64,000 bases of DNA from assembly GCA_947445035.1 (NCBI GenBank), contig CANFCK010000006.1:176825-240824 (forward strand), given 5' to 3'. Positions 51,322-59,284 of this stretch are shown here, one piece after another. Under the pieces are notes generated by a model. The model made no database searches and was not told the origin of the DNA. It saw only the letters and a program-made list of their open reading frames with translations. Both the position numbers and the translations under genes were made by a program. The DNA is from Deltaproteobacteria bacterium (lineage in GTDB: Bacteria > Myxococcota_A > UBA796 > SXON01). Numbering within the stretch: the first letter of the stretch is position 1; each line of letters opens with the position of its first letter.

Positions 51322-52295
51322 GTTTCGTCGCTGACCGCGTAGACGCCGCGCTCGAGTGGAGCGTCGTGGGCAGCTTCACCCGCGTCGGCTCGGCGCTCCG
51401 GCGACGGCTGGACCACTGGGCGCCTCTCGACGAACGAAGCCTCTCGGGTCGCGTCGTCGTGATGACGGGCGCCACTTCCGGGCTCGGCCTCGAGGCGGCG
51501 CGGGCCTTTGCCCGAATGGGCGCCACAGTCGAGATCATCGCCCGCAACCCGGCGAAGGCCGCGGCCACTTGCAACGATATCCGCCAGGCGACGGGCAACC
51601 CGAAGATCGGCTTCGTCGTTGCCGACACCGGAGACCTCGCGGCCCTTAGAAGCGCCGCCGCGGACCTCGTCGAGCGGTACCCCGCGATCCACGTGCTCAT
51701 CCACAATGCGGGCGCGCTCGACGACATCCGGCGGACGAGTCCGCAGGGCATCGAGCTCACGGTCGCAAGCCAGGTGGTTGGCCCCTTCCTGCTCACCGGC
51801 CTCCTGCTCCCTGCGCTGAGGGCCGGCGCGCCCGCACGCGTGTTGTGGGTCTCATCGGGTGGCATGTACAGCGAGCCGTTGTCGGTTGACCACCTGGAGA
51901 TGTCGGCCGACGACTACAACGGCACCACGGCCTACGCTCGAGCCAAGCGGGCCCAGGTGACGCTCGCCGAGCTGTGGTCCAAGCGGCTCGCGACCGACCG
52001 GATATCTGTGCATGCCATGCACCCTGGCTGGGCCGATACGCCGGGCGTCGCGCGGTCGCTCCCGACGTTTCGGCGCGTCGTCGGTCCCTTGATGCGAACG
52101 CCCGCAGAGGGGGCCGACACGCTGATCTGGTTGGCCGTCGACGATGGTGCGCCGCTGCAGGAATGCGGTCGACTCTGGCTCGACCGCCGTCCGCGCCCGC
52201 TGCACCGCCTCACGTCCACGCGGAGCTCTGACACTCCACAGGAGCGTGAACGACTCTGGAGTTGGGCGGTCAAGAAGAGCGGCCTGGTAATGTGA
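51318..52295 (+). CDS. Short-chain dehydrogenase/reductase, DHRS12-like
   Basis: A 325-residue SDR. TGATSGLGLEAARAFARMGA binds the cofactor, VLIHNAGALDD follows, VLWVSSGGMYSE holds the catalytic Ser, and TAYARAKRAQVTLAE carries the YxxxK pair. A ~40-residue N-terminal extension and the C-terminal tail (LHRLTSTRSSDTPQERERLWSW) resemble DHRS12-type reductases, often found beside SRPBCC and lipid genes. It overlaps the SRPBCC remnant by ATGA. The substrate is unknown; steroid- or lipid-like molecules are an inference. Confidence 0.9.
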   Translation: MSFVADRVDAALEWSVVGSFTRVGSALRRRLDHWAPLDERSLSGRVVVMTGATSGLGLEAARAFARMGATVEIIARNPAKAAATCNDIRQATGNPKIGFVVADTGDLAALRSAAADLVERYPAIHVLIHNAGALDDIRRTSPQGIELTVASQVVGPFLLTGLLLPALRAGAPARVLWVSSGGMYSEPLSVDHLEMSADDYNGTTAYARAKRAQVTLAELWSKRLATDRISVHAMHPGWADTPGVARSLPTFRRVVGPLMRTPAEGADTLIWLAVDDGAPLQECGRLWLDRRPRPLHRLTSTRSSDTPQERERLWSWAVKKSGLVM

Positions 52296-52391
52296 AGGAG
52301 ACCAACGATGTTGCTCGCGGGGGATAGGAAAAACGAACGGCCTGGCAACGGCACCGGGTACCCGGTTCAGGACGGCGACCGGACCGGCTCC

Positions 52392-53537
52392 TCAACCCGT
52401 GAGCAGGCCGATCCCCACCGCCCCGGCGGCCGGAATTGCGCGCCACGGGCTCCAGTAGCCGGTGTTCATGGCGAGGAATACCGCGAATCCGCTCGGAAAC
52501 CGGCGCAGGGCCCGCACGAGGCGCCGCCGGAGCCACGGGCGCCTCGCCACCTGGAGCAGCAGGCGCGTCAGGAAGAGGTGGCGGCGTGTGATCCGCGCCC
52601 AGTCGGCTTCGTAGCGCTCCGGCGCCCCCGCGATGGTGGCGCGCACGAGCGCCTCGGCGCTCTCGAACGCGAGCGACAGCCCCTCGCCGGTCAACGCGTC
52701 GAGGTAGCCCGCGGCGTCCCCCACCAGGAGCACACGGCCCCGGGTGCGTCGCGCGACACGCACCCCGAAGGGGCCGGCGCCGCGCACGGTTGACTCCGCC
52801 GGGCCGAGCCTGGCCGCGAGGGCCGGAAAGTGTTCGAGGAACGCCTCGTGATTGCCGCGCCCGCCGCTCCACACTCCGCCGGTCCACAAGAAGGCGACAC
52901 CGACGCGCTCGGGGCCCACCGGCGTCACGTACGCCTCGACGCCGTCGCCCCACCACACCTCGACCTTGTCGGACCACGGGGCCACGGTGAAGTGGCGACG
53001 GATGCCGAGCCGCCGGCCCGCGCCGGGGTGGGCGCCGCCCCCCGACAGCGCCGTGGCCTCGATGCCCGCGTCCTTGCGCACGCGGCTGTGCAGTCCGTCC
53101 GCCGCGACCAGCCAGCGGGCCCGCACGGGGCCCCGGGACGTTTCGAGCGTGACACCCGCGGTGTCCTCGGTCCAGCCCATCGCCTCGGTGCCCTGGTAGA
53201 GCGTCACGCCCAGAGCGGCTGCGCGCGCGAGCATCGCTTCGGCGAGCGCGAGGCGGCGGACCCCCAGTCCGGGCCCCTCGGCGAAGTTCGCCTCCGCGAT
53301 CACGTCGCCGTCGATGTAGCGGATGCCGGAGAACGGATGTGTGCCCCACGCGGGGAGCTCCACGCCCAGCGCTCGGAGCCGGGCCACGCCGGGGGGCATC
53401 AGGCCCTCGCCGCACGCCTTGTCGACCGGGCCGCGGCAGCGCTCCACGATCACGGCGGTCTTCCCCGCGAGGGCGGCCTCGATGGCGACGGCGAGCCCGG
53501 CGGGGCCTCCGCCCACGATGGCGTAGTCAACGTCCAA
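52392..53537 (-). CDS. FAD-dependent oxidoreductase of the phenolic-lipid operon
   Basis: A 381-residue flavoprotein of the geranylgeranyl-reductase/aromatic-hydroxylase-like group. IVGGGPAGLAVAIEAA is the N-terminal FAD motif, KACGEGLMPPG a group-typical loop, LVAADGLHSRVRK the middle motif, and VLLVGDAAGYLDALTGEGLSLAFESA the second FAD region. The C-terminal ~80 residues are basic and hydrophobic. The TTG start at 53537 has a GGAGGA ribosome-binding site and overlaps the upstream acyl-AMP ligase by 11 bp. By context, it may hydroxylate or reduce the type III PKS product, as SrsC does in Streptomyces. Confidence 0.85.
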   Translation of the reverse strand: MDVDYAIVGGGPAGLAVAIEAALAGKTAVIVERCRGPVDKACGEGLMPPGVARLRALGVELPAWGTHPFSGIRYIDGDVIAEANFAEGPGLGVRRLALAEAMLARAAALGVTLYQGTEAMGWTEDTAGVTLETSRGPVRARWLVAADGLHSRVRKDAGIEATALSGGGAHPGAGRRLGIRRHFTVAPWSDKVEVWWGDGVEAYVTPVGPERVGVAFLWTGGVWSGGRGNHEAFLEHFPALAARLGPAESTVRGAGPFGVRVARRTRGRVLLVGDAAGYLDALTGEGLSLAFESAEALVRATIAGAPERYEADWARITRRHLFLTRLLLQVARRPWLRRRLVRALRRFPSGFAVFLAMNTGYWSPWRAIPAAGAVGIGLLTG

Positions 53538-55311
53538 GACGCGTCCTCCAGTGTGCGATCGTGCCCTTGGCGAGCGCGCCCGCGAGGCGCCACGCGTTCA
53601 CCTCTTCGGGTGGGAGCAGCTCCCCGACGAGCCAGCGCCGCAGGGCCTCGCCGCGGCGGATCTTGCCGGACGAGGTGCGCGGCAGCGTGCCGGGCGTGAG
53701 CAGCACGACCAGCGCGGGGTCGAGGCCGGTGGCGGCGAGCACGGCGGCGGCGCAACGGTCGGCGACATCGCCCGAGAGCGGGCTTACGCCTGCCTCCGGG
53801 CGTTGCGACATCCACGGAGCCTGCACGATCTCGGCCTTGATTTCGACGAACACCAGGAGCTGCTCGCCCTCGGCGCCCTCGGGCAGCCACGCCACCGCCG
53901 CCGCGCAGCCGGTCCGCACGCCCTCCACGCCGTCTACGGCTTGTTCGATCTCGTGCGGCGCGTGGTTCTGGCCGCGGAGGATGACGACGTCTTTTGCGCG
54001 GCCGGTCAGGTACAGCTCGCCGCGGTGGAGAAAACCGAGGTCGCCCGTGTCGAGCCAGCCGTCGACCAGCACCTCGGCGGTGCGCTCGGGCTGGTGCAGG
54101 TACCCCGCGAAGAGCGAGGGCCCGCGCACCTTGACGGGGCCCACCATGCCGACCGGCACGTCGACCGCCATGCCCGGCAGCGGTGTGCCGACGCTCACGA
54201 GCTCGACACCGTCGGCGTTCTCGACCGCCCTCCCCTCGGAGAGCGCGGCGCGGTCGAAGCGTGTAGTCTTGAACGGCTCGTCCAACGCGGAGAAGGTGAC
54301 GGCGAGCGACGCCTCGGCGAGGCCGTACACAGGCGTGAGCGCCTCGGGCCGGAGGCCCCACTTTGCGAAGCGGTCGACGAAGCGGCGCAGCGTGCCCGGC
54401 GACACCGGCTCGGCGCCGTTCAGGGCATAGCGCCAGCGCGAGAGATCGACGCCGTCGAGCTCGGCGTCGGCGATGCGGTCGACACACAACGCGTACGCGA
54501 AGTTGGGCGCGGGGCTGATGATCGCGCCGGTGCGGCCGAGCGCACGGAGCCAGAGCGCGGGGCGCCCGATGAACACCTCGGGGCCGAGGAGCGTCAGGTC
54601 GCCGGCGCGCAGCAGCGCCACGAACACGGCGCCGACCAGGCCCATGTCGTGGTAGAGCGGCAGCCAGCTCACGCCGGCCTTGTCGGCGTCCGTGTCGACG
54701 ATGGCGCCGAGGATGGCGCCTGCGTTCGCGATCACCGCGCGGTGCTGCAAAGCGACGGGCTTCGGCTCGTGCGTGGTGCCCGAGGAGAACTGGACGAACG
54801 CCAAGTCGTCGGGCGTGCGGGCATCGGAGAGAGGCGTGTAGGAGAGCGGCGGGCCGGTGACCTCCGCGACATCGACCGCGCCGAGCTCCGGGCGGGCCAG
54901 CGCCACGGTCTCGCCGAGGATGCGCCAGGTCCGGGAGTCTGCAAGGAGGATGCGGCACCGCGCCGCGGTCAACATCGCGGCGGTGCGGGCGTGGTATTCG
55001 GCGAGCCGGCCGAGGCGCACGGGCGGGTAGAGCGGCACCGGCACCGCCCCCGCGAGTACGGCGCCGAAGAACGCGTCGAAGAAGGCCGGGCCCGTGGGGA
55101 GCACGATGCCGACGGTGTCGCCGGGCCGGATGCCCCGCGCGACGAGCCCGCCCGCGGCGTGCCGGGCGCGGGTGTACACCTCGGCCCAGTCGACGCGCGT
55201 TTCGCGCTCGTGCCGGTCGACAAAACGCAGCCCCTGCTGGTTGTTCGCGGCGGCGGCGGCGGCGAGGGCGGCGCCCAGCGTCGGGGGGAGGGGCGCGGGG
55301 GCCGCGGGCAT
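53527..55311 (-). CDS. Fatty-acyl-AMP ligase (FAAL-like)
   Basis: A 594-residue adenylating enzyme. QFSSGTTHEPKPVAL is the ATP-binding loop, VSWLPLYHDMGLVGAVF a FAAL hallmark, PVYGLAEASLAV, DGWLDTGDLGF and GRAKDVVILRGQNHAPHEIE the later motifs, and SSGKIRRGEALRRW holds the catalytic Lys. FAALs activate long-chain fatty acids as adenylates and load them onto an acyl carrier protein. An ACP gene lies two genes upstream of it on the same strand. The ATG at 55311 gives the usual N-terminus. It is followed, with an 11-bp overlap, by the flavoprotein. Confidence 0.92.
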   Translation of the reverse strand: MPAAPAPLPPTLGAALAAAAAANNQQGLRFVDRHERETRVDWAEVYTRARHAAGGLVARGIRPGDTVGIVLPTGPAFFDAFFGAVLAGAVPVPLYPPVRLGRLAEYHARTAAMLTAARCRILLADSRTWRILGETVALARPELGAVDVAEVTGPPLSYTPLSDARTPDDLAFVQFSSGTTHEPKPVALQHRAVIANAGAILGAIVDTDADKAGVSWLPLYHDMGLVGAVFVALLRAGDLTLLGPEVFIGRPALWLRALGRTGAIISPAPNFAYALCVDRIADAELDGVDLSRWRYALNGAEPVSPGTLRRFVDRFAKWGLRPEALTPVYGLAEASLAVTFSALDEPFKTTRFDRAALSEGRAVENADGVELVSVGTPLPGMAVDVPVGMVGPVKVRGPSLFAGYLHQPERTAEVLVDGWLDTGDLGFLHRGELYLTGRAKDVVILRGQNHAPHEIEQAVDGVEGVRTGCAAAVAWLPEGAEGEQLLVFVEIKAEIVQAPWMSQRPEAGVSPLSGDVADRCAAAVLAATGLDPALVVLLTPGTLPRTSSGKIRRGEALRRWLVGELLPPEEVNAWRLAGALAKGTIAHWRTRLGR

Positions 55312-55526
55312 CGGGAGATTTAGCGCGGCGGGGCAGGGTACCGCGCCCTTGTCACAACATCTTGGCGCTGCTAAATCGATTTCGATGCCGAGGCCGGGCC
55401 GGGAGATCGTGGTGCTGCGCGGCCCCGATGCGCTCGCGCTACATGGCCTTGCGCGCGGGCGGGCTGGCGGTGCCCTTTCCCCGCCGGGTCCTCCACAAAG
55501 CGTTCGCGCGTCGCACGCGTCGTCCG
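55312..55526. other. Gap inside the PKS operon
   Basis: A 215-bp gap between the ACP and the acyl-AMP ligase genes, which otherwise face the same way. It contains a 7-bp inverted repeat (ATTTAGC near 55319 and GCTAAAT near 55371) but no supported gene. It may hold an internal promoter for the ligase and flavoprotein. Confidence 0.35.
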
Positions 55527-55766
55527 TCACCCCATCCGGCTCCGGATCACCGCCACCAGGTCCCCGACACGCTCGATGCCGGCCTCATCGCCGTCCTCCA
55601 GCATCACGGAGAAGTGGTTCTCGACCTCCGCGACGAGCGTGAGCAGGCGCAGCGAGTCCAGCCGCAGGGCCTCGACGAGCTGGGTGTCGTCCTGCACGTC
55701 GCCTTCGAAGCCGAGGTGGGTGCGCGCCACATGGGCGATACCGGCGCGGATCTCGGCGTCCGTCAT
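55527..55766 (-). CDS. Acyl carrier protein
   Basis: A 79-residue acyl carrier protein. LDSLRLLTLVAEVENHF contains the phosphopantetheine-attachment Ser (DSL) and helix II, and the acidic character and length are typical. MTDAEIRAGIAHVARTHLGF precedes the Ser as helix I. Its ATG overlaps the stop of the methyltransferase gene (ATGA). It presumably carries the fatty acyl chain from the FAAL-like ligase to the type III PKS. Confidence 0.92.
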   Translation of the reverse strand: MTDAEIRAGIAHVARTHLGFEGDVQDDTQLVEALRLDSLRLLTLVAEVENHFSVMLEDGDEAGIERVGDLVAVIRSRMG

Positions 55767-56284
55767 GGGGCCCTCCCGAGGGCGTGGTTCTCGACTCGGA
55801 TGCGCTCGCGCAACAAGAGCGCGTTGAGCACGGTGAAGGCGAGCGCGGTGATCCAGGCGCCGTGGATCATCGGGAGCGCGAGGCCCTCGGTCACGACGGC
55901 GAGGTAGTTGGGGTGCCGGAGCCAGCGGAACGGCCCGCCCTCGACCGGCGCGAGCCCTGGGATCACGATCACCCGCGTGTTCCAGCGGGGCCCGAGCGTG
56001 GTGATGACCCACCACCGCAGCCCCTGCGCCGCCACCACCGCGGCGAGGCACGGCACGCCGATCCAGGGCACGAATGGGCGGTCGAGCAGCGCCACCTCGG
56101 CGACCGCACCAAACAGGAACGCCGTGTGGAGCACGACCATCACCGGGTAGTGGCCCTGGCCGTGCTCGACCCCACCCTTGGCAAGGCTCCACGCGGCGTT
56201 GCGTTTCGCCACGACGAGCTCGGCCACGCGTTCGAGGCCGACCAGCGCCATGATGGCGAGAAACCCAGCGATCGATGTCACCAT
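55763..56284 (-). CDS. ICMT-family methyltransferase
   Basis: A 173-residue membrane protein with four or so hydrophobic segments. The isoprenylcysteine-carboxyl-methyltransferase core is visible: LGPRWNTRVIVI, GGPFRWLRHPNYLAVVTEGLALPM (HPNY and the following Glu hold SAM) and LLLRERIRVE. Relatives in bacteria, such as SrsB and BpsB/YpbQ, O-methylate alkylresorcinols or alkylpyrones made by the adjacent type III PKS. ATG 56284 is chosen; GTG 56281 overlaps the PKS stop (GTGA). Its stop overlaps the ACP start. Confidence 0.88.
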   Translation of the reverse strand: MVTSIAGFLAIMALVGLERVAELVVAKRNAAWSLAKGGVEHGQGHYPVMVVLHTAFLFGAVAEVALLDRPFVPWIGVPCLAAVVAAQGLRWWVITTLGPRWNTRVIVIPGLAPVEGGPFRWLRHPNYLAVVTEGLALPMIHGAWITALAFTVLNALLLRERIRVENHALGRAP

Positions 56285-57342
56285 CGCAGGAGCACGAGCT
56301 CGGAGCAGAAGCCCGGCCCCATCGCGAGGAGCAGCCCGTAGCTGCCGGGCGTCGGCGGCTCGGCGAGGGTCTCGCGCAGCACCATGAGCACCGAGGCGCT
56401 GGAGAGGTTCCCGACCTCGCCCAGGCTGGCCCACGTGTGGGCCAGGGCGCCGGGCGGCAGCTCCAGCACGGTCTGCATGGCTTCGAGCACCTTGGGCCCG
56501 CCCGGGTGGGCCACCCAGGTGCGGATGTCGGCCACGGTGAGGCCCTGGCCGGCAAGGAAGCGGTCAACATCGCCCCGGAGGTGGCGGGTAACCATGTCCG
56601 GCACCTCGGCCGAGAGCACGATCTTGAAGCCCTCCGAGCCGATGTTCCAGCCCATCACGCCCTCGGTGTCGGGGTAGAACACGCTACGGGTCGCGACTAC
56701 GTAGGGCGCGCGACCGGTCAGGCTCATCCGCTCGGCGCGCCGCTCGCCCGCCATCACCACACACGCCGCGCCATCCCCGAACAGGCCGCTCGCGATGAGG
56801 TTGGGGATGGAGAGGTCTTCCTTCTGGAGGGTGAGCGAGCAGAGTTCGACCGAGAGGAGCAGCGCCACGTGGTCGGGGAAGCCGCGCAGGTAGTCGGACA
56901 CGCGCGCCACGCCCGCCGCGCCGGCCACGCAGCCGAGGCCGAAGATGGGGGTGCGCTTGATGTCGGGGCGGAAGCCGAGGCGGTTGACCAGCCGCGCGTC
57001 GATCGACGGCGCGGCCACGCCGGTCACGCTCACGAACCAGATGGCATCGACATCGCGGGGGGTCAGGCCGGCGCAGCCCAGGGCGTCGGTGACCGCGGCG
57101 GCGCCCACGTCGGTGCCGACGCGGACAAAGGCGTCGTTCGCGTCGGTGAAGCCGCGCAAGCCCAGGTACTGATCGATCGGCAGCGCGAGGTGGCGGCCGC
57201 CGACCAGCACGTTGCGGTGAAGCTGCTCGATGCGGCCTACGTTGTGGTAACGCGCCGACCACGCGGCGCGGAACGCCGCGATGAGGGTATCCTGGTCGGC
57301 GTAGTGGGGAGGAAAAGCCCGGCCGACCGTCGCGATGTACAC
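56278..57342 (-). CDS. Type III polyketide synthase
   Basis: A 354-residue chalcone-synthase-fold protein. GLGCVAGAAGVAR holds the catalytic Cys, THVVAHPGGPK-like VAHPGGPKVLEAM the His, and GEVGNLSSASVLMVL the Asn; the C-terminal GPGFCSELVLLRW fits. Bacterial enzymes of this group extend a fatty acyl starter with malonyl-CoA to give alkylresorcinols, alkylpyrones or similar phenolic lipids. GTG 57342 is preceded by GGAGG; a TTG three bases earlier is possible. It heads an operon: PKS, methyltransferase, ACP, (gap), FAAL, flavoprotein. Confidence 0.95.
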   Translation of the reverse strand: MYIATVGRAFPPHYADQDTLIAAFRAAWSARYHNVGRIEQLHRNVLVGGRHLALPIDQYLGLRGFTDANDAFVRVGTDVGAAAVTDALGCAGLTPRDVDAIWFVSVTGVAAPSIDARLVNRLGFRPDIKRTPIFGLGCVAGAAGVARVSDYLRGFPDHVALLLSVELCSLTLQKEDLSIPNLIASGLFGDGAACVVMAGERRAERMSLTGRAPYVVATRSVFYPDTEGVMGWNIGSEGFKIVLSAEVPDMVTRHLRGDVDRFLAGQGLTVADIRTWVAHPGGPKVLEAMQTVLELPPGALAHTWASLGEVGNLSSASVLMVLRETLAEPPTPGSYGLLLAMGPGFCSELVLLRW

Positions 57343-57578
57343 CAACCCTCCGAACCGGCGTGGCTCTATCGCGTCCTTGGAACAGACGCCTCGGGTACCG
57401 TCGCCTCGGGCTCGGGGAGCGGGGCCGAGAACGACGGAGGCGGCGCGCGAGGCCCGGGCGTCGCTCCGCCTGGTGAAGCGCGACGCGGGAGCGCGACAAG
57501 CGACTGTGGTAAGCGCATGCGCCTCCGGAAGGTCGTCGAAGGCTCCCCGGCGGCGTTGACGATCACGACGAGCCTGCT
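57343..57578. other. Intergenic segment upstream of the PKS operon
   Basis: GC-rich DNA between the PKS start and the PIN-toxin remnant. A minus-strand Pro-rich frame (57366-57518) could encode a ~50-residue peptide, but it shows no recognisable start context or motif and I do not call it. No promoter can be read confidently. Confidence 0.5.
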
Positions 57579-57695
57579 GCGCTCGACGGGGCCGCCGCGG
57601 TCGCTTACGGAACCGTGCGGGCGGCGCTCGAACGAGCCGGGACCCCGGTCGGCAGCCTGGACATGCTCATCGGCGCTCACGCCCTCGCAGAGTGA
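57579..57695 (+). pseudogene. PIN-domain (VapC-like) toxin, C-terminal remnant
   Basis: Thirty-eight codons, GALDGAAAVAYGTVRAALERAGTPVGSLDMLIGAHALAE-like, match the end of VapC toxins (AYGRIRADLERAGTPIGPNDLLIAAHAL), including the Asp that helps hold Mg2+ in MLIGAHA. It stops at TGA where normal proteins continue for ~20 residues. No upstream N-terminus or antitoxin is found. Confidence 0.7.
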
Positions 57696-57851
57696 GGCCG
57701 CGATCGGATTCGCGCTCGCGGTCCGCGCCTTCACCGCTGTTACAGACCGGCGTAGGTGACCGCCCCCGGACCCCCAGATGCCGTAGGTCCACCGCCGCGC
57801 CACCCTACCGCCCCGTTCCCGCCGCGTCAGGTCGGCGGGCGGCTAGCGCAC

Positions 57852-57881
57852 GCCCCGCCTACCCGCCACGCCGGGCGGGGC
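57852..57881. terminator. GC-rich hairpin after the VapC remnant
   Basis: A perfect 8-bp inverted repeat (GCCCCGCC / GGCGGGGC) with a 14-nt loop lies downstream of the remnant and just after the end of the convergent FGE-like gene. No T-run is present; a terminator function is only possible. Confidence 0.3.
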
Positions 57882-57939
57882 TGACTGAACGATGCGGCGC
57901 GGCGTTGCAAAATACGGTCAAGGGACAAGGGATCAAGGG

Positions 57940-58701
57940 TCAAGTGCCGGTCCTCGCGAGACGAAAGCCGAGGTAGACGCGGCGGTCCGTGGGGTCGTTC
58001 CCGTTGCGGTTCGCCACACGGGCGAAACGCGGGGAGTTGAGCCAGCTGCCGCCCCGATTGACCCGGAGGGAGCCCGTAGATGCACCCGTAGGGTCGGTGG
58101 CGCTGCCGGCGTAGGCTCCAACCCAATCCGAGGTCCACTCCCACACGTTCCCCGTCATGTCGCACAGGCCGTACCCGTTGCGGGCCTTGCCACACACTGC
58201 GTGCGTGGTGCCGCCGCTGTTGGCGTCAATCCAGCCCACCGATGTCGCTTCGTTCGAGCCCGCGTAAAGCTTCCCCGTGCGACCGCCCCGCGCCGCGTAT
58301 TCCCACTGCGCCTCCGTCGGCAGCGCGTACGTCACCCCATCCCGCCACGACGCCGCCTTCGCAAACGCCACCGCGTCATGCCACGACACCTTCTCCACCG
58401 GGCACGTAGGACCGCACGCCGAAAAGCTCGACGGGTTCGACCCCATCACCGCCTGCCACTCCCCCTGCGTCACCTCGTGCTCCATCATCCAATATCCCTT
58501 GGTGAGGGTCACCTGATGCTGGGTCTCGTGGTCGCTGCGGTCGGCCTCGCTCGATGGCGAACCCATCGAAAACGTCCCCGCTGGAATCCACTTCATCGGG
58601 CCCAGCGTCGGGCTCGCAAAGTCCGCCGTCGAACCGGCCAGCGCCACGCCCGACAAGCCCACCCACACCGCGAACGAAGCCAACCAGAAAGGACAACGCA
58701 T
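57940..58701 (-). CDS. Secreted SUMF1/formylglycine-generating-enzyme-like protein
   Basis: A 253-residue protein with a signal peptide (FWLASFAVWVGLSGVALA) and an FGE-sulfatase (SUMF1/EgtB/PvdO) domain: MKWIPAGTFSMGSPSSE, EHEVTQGEWQAVMG, CPVEKVSWHDAVAFA, YALPTEAQWEYAARGG, CDMTGNVWEWTSDW and RVNRGGSWLNSPRFARVANRNGN. This is the typical full-length module. Whether it converts Cys to formylglycine or only binds is unclear; the domain is widespread in myxobacteria, also with caspase-like genes such as the remnant 87 bp upstream. Confidence 0.92.
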   Translation of the reverse strand: MRCPFWLASFAVWVGLSGVALAGSTADFASPTLGPMKWIPAGTFSMGSPSSEADRSDHETQHQVTLTKGYWMMEHEVTQGEWQAVMGSNPSSFSACGPTCPVEKVSWHDAVAFAKAASWRDGVTYALPTEAQWEYAARGGRTGKLYAGSNEATSVGWIDANSGGTTHAVCGKARNGYGLCDMTGNVWEWTSDWVGAYAGSATDPTGASTGSLRVNRGGSWLNSPRFARVANRNGNDPTDRRVYLGFRLARTGT

Positions 58702-58787
58702 ATGAACCTCGTCGGCGACGGGTGCCGAGGCCGACAGGGTACTCCTTCCCAGGGCTCGGCAGGGCTCGGTGCGAAGAATTAGTGTAG

Positions 58788-59040
58788 GCCGCCGCGATCG
58801 TGATCGGCAACGAGGACTACTTCGTGCTCCCCGACGTTCCTTCCGCGCGGGCCGACGCCGATGCGATGCACGATCTCCTTGTCTACACCTGCGGTGACCG
58901 AAACCGCCGCGCTGGTTGGCGATGGCGGCACCTTGTGGGTGTACGCTCTCGGCGGGTGCCGATGGTGCGATACCACGCAGCTTCCGCGTCCGCGACGACA
59001 CCGAGCACCGCCGCCCAGCCTGGTTCCCGTTCCGACGTAG
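58788..59040 (+). pseudogene. Caspase-like (peptidase C14) gene remnant
   Basis: The first frame (AAAIVIGNEDYFVLPDVPSARADADAMHDLLVYTCG) matches the start of bacterial C14 domains. About 100 bp later a second frame gives TAALVGDGGTLWVYALGG, the strand that normally runs into the His-Gly catalytic motif, here lost. The original gene has thus suffered a frameshift and deletions. It lies between the FGE-like gene and the left inverted repeat. Confidence 0.75.
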
Positions 59041-59082
59041 GCCACACGGTCGGAGAATCGGGGCTGAACCGTTACAAAGCTT

Positions 59083-59138
59083 GAACGGCATGGTGGCAGG
59101 CACACCCGAAGACGGTACACCCAGGCGGGCCTGCCCGG
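59083..59138. repeat. Left inverted repeat of DUF4157 cassette
   Basis: GAACGGCATGGTGGCAGG, a 13-bp spacer, then GGTACACCCAGGCGGGCCTGCCCGG (25 bp). The reverse complement of both blocks is found at 60981-61024 with a one-base spacer. Inner hairpins (CAGGC/GCCTG) resemble REP-like DNA. Confidence 0.85.
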
Positions 59139-59284
59139 CAAGCGGCCGGAGCGCGAAAAACGCCTCGATCGGAGGGGGAGCCTAGGCAACATGAAGGGCT
59201 GGGGGGTCAGGATGTCTGGAATCTGAGACGCAGCGGAATTTGAACCCCCGATCTGTGTATGCTGGACCGGAAACAGGAGAGTTC

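Noticed and set aside
57366..57803. Minus-strand frame upstream of the type III PKS
   Set aside because: Mostly antisense to the PIN-toxin remnant; the Pro-rich end alone is not enough to call a gene.
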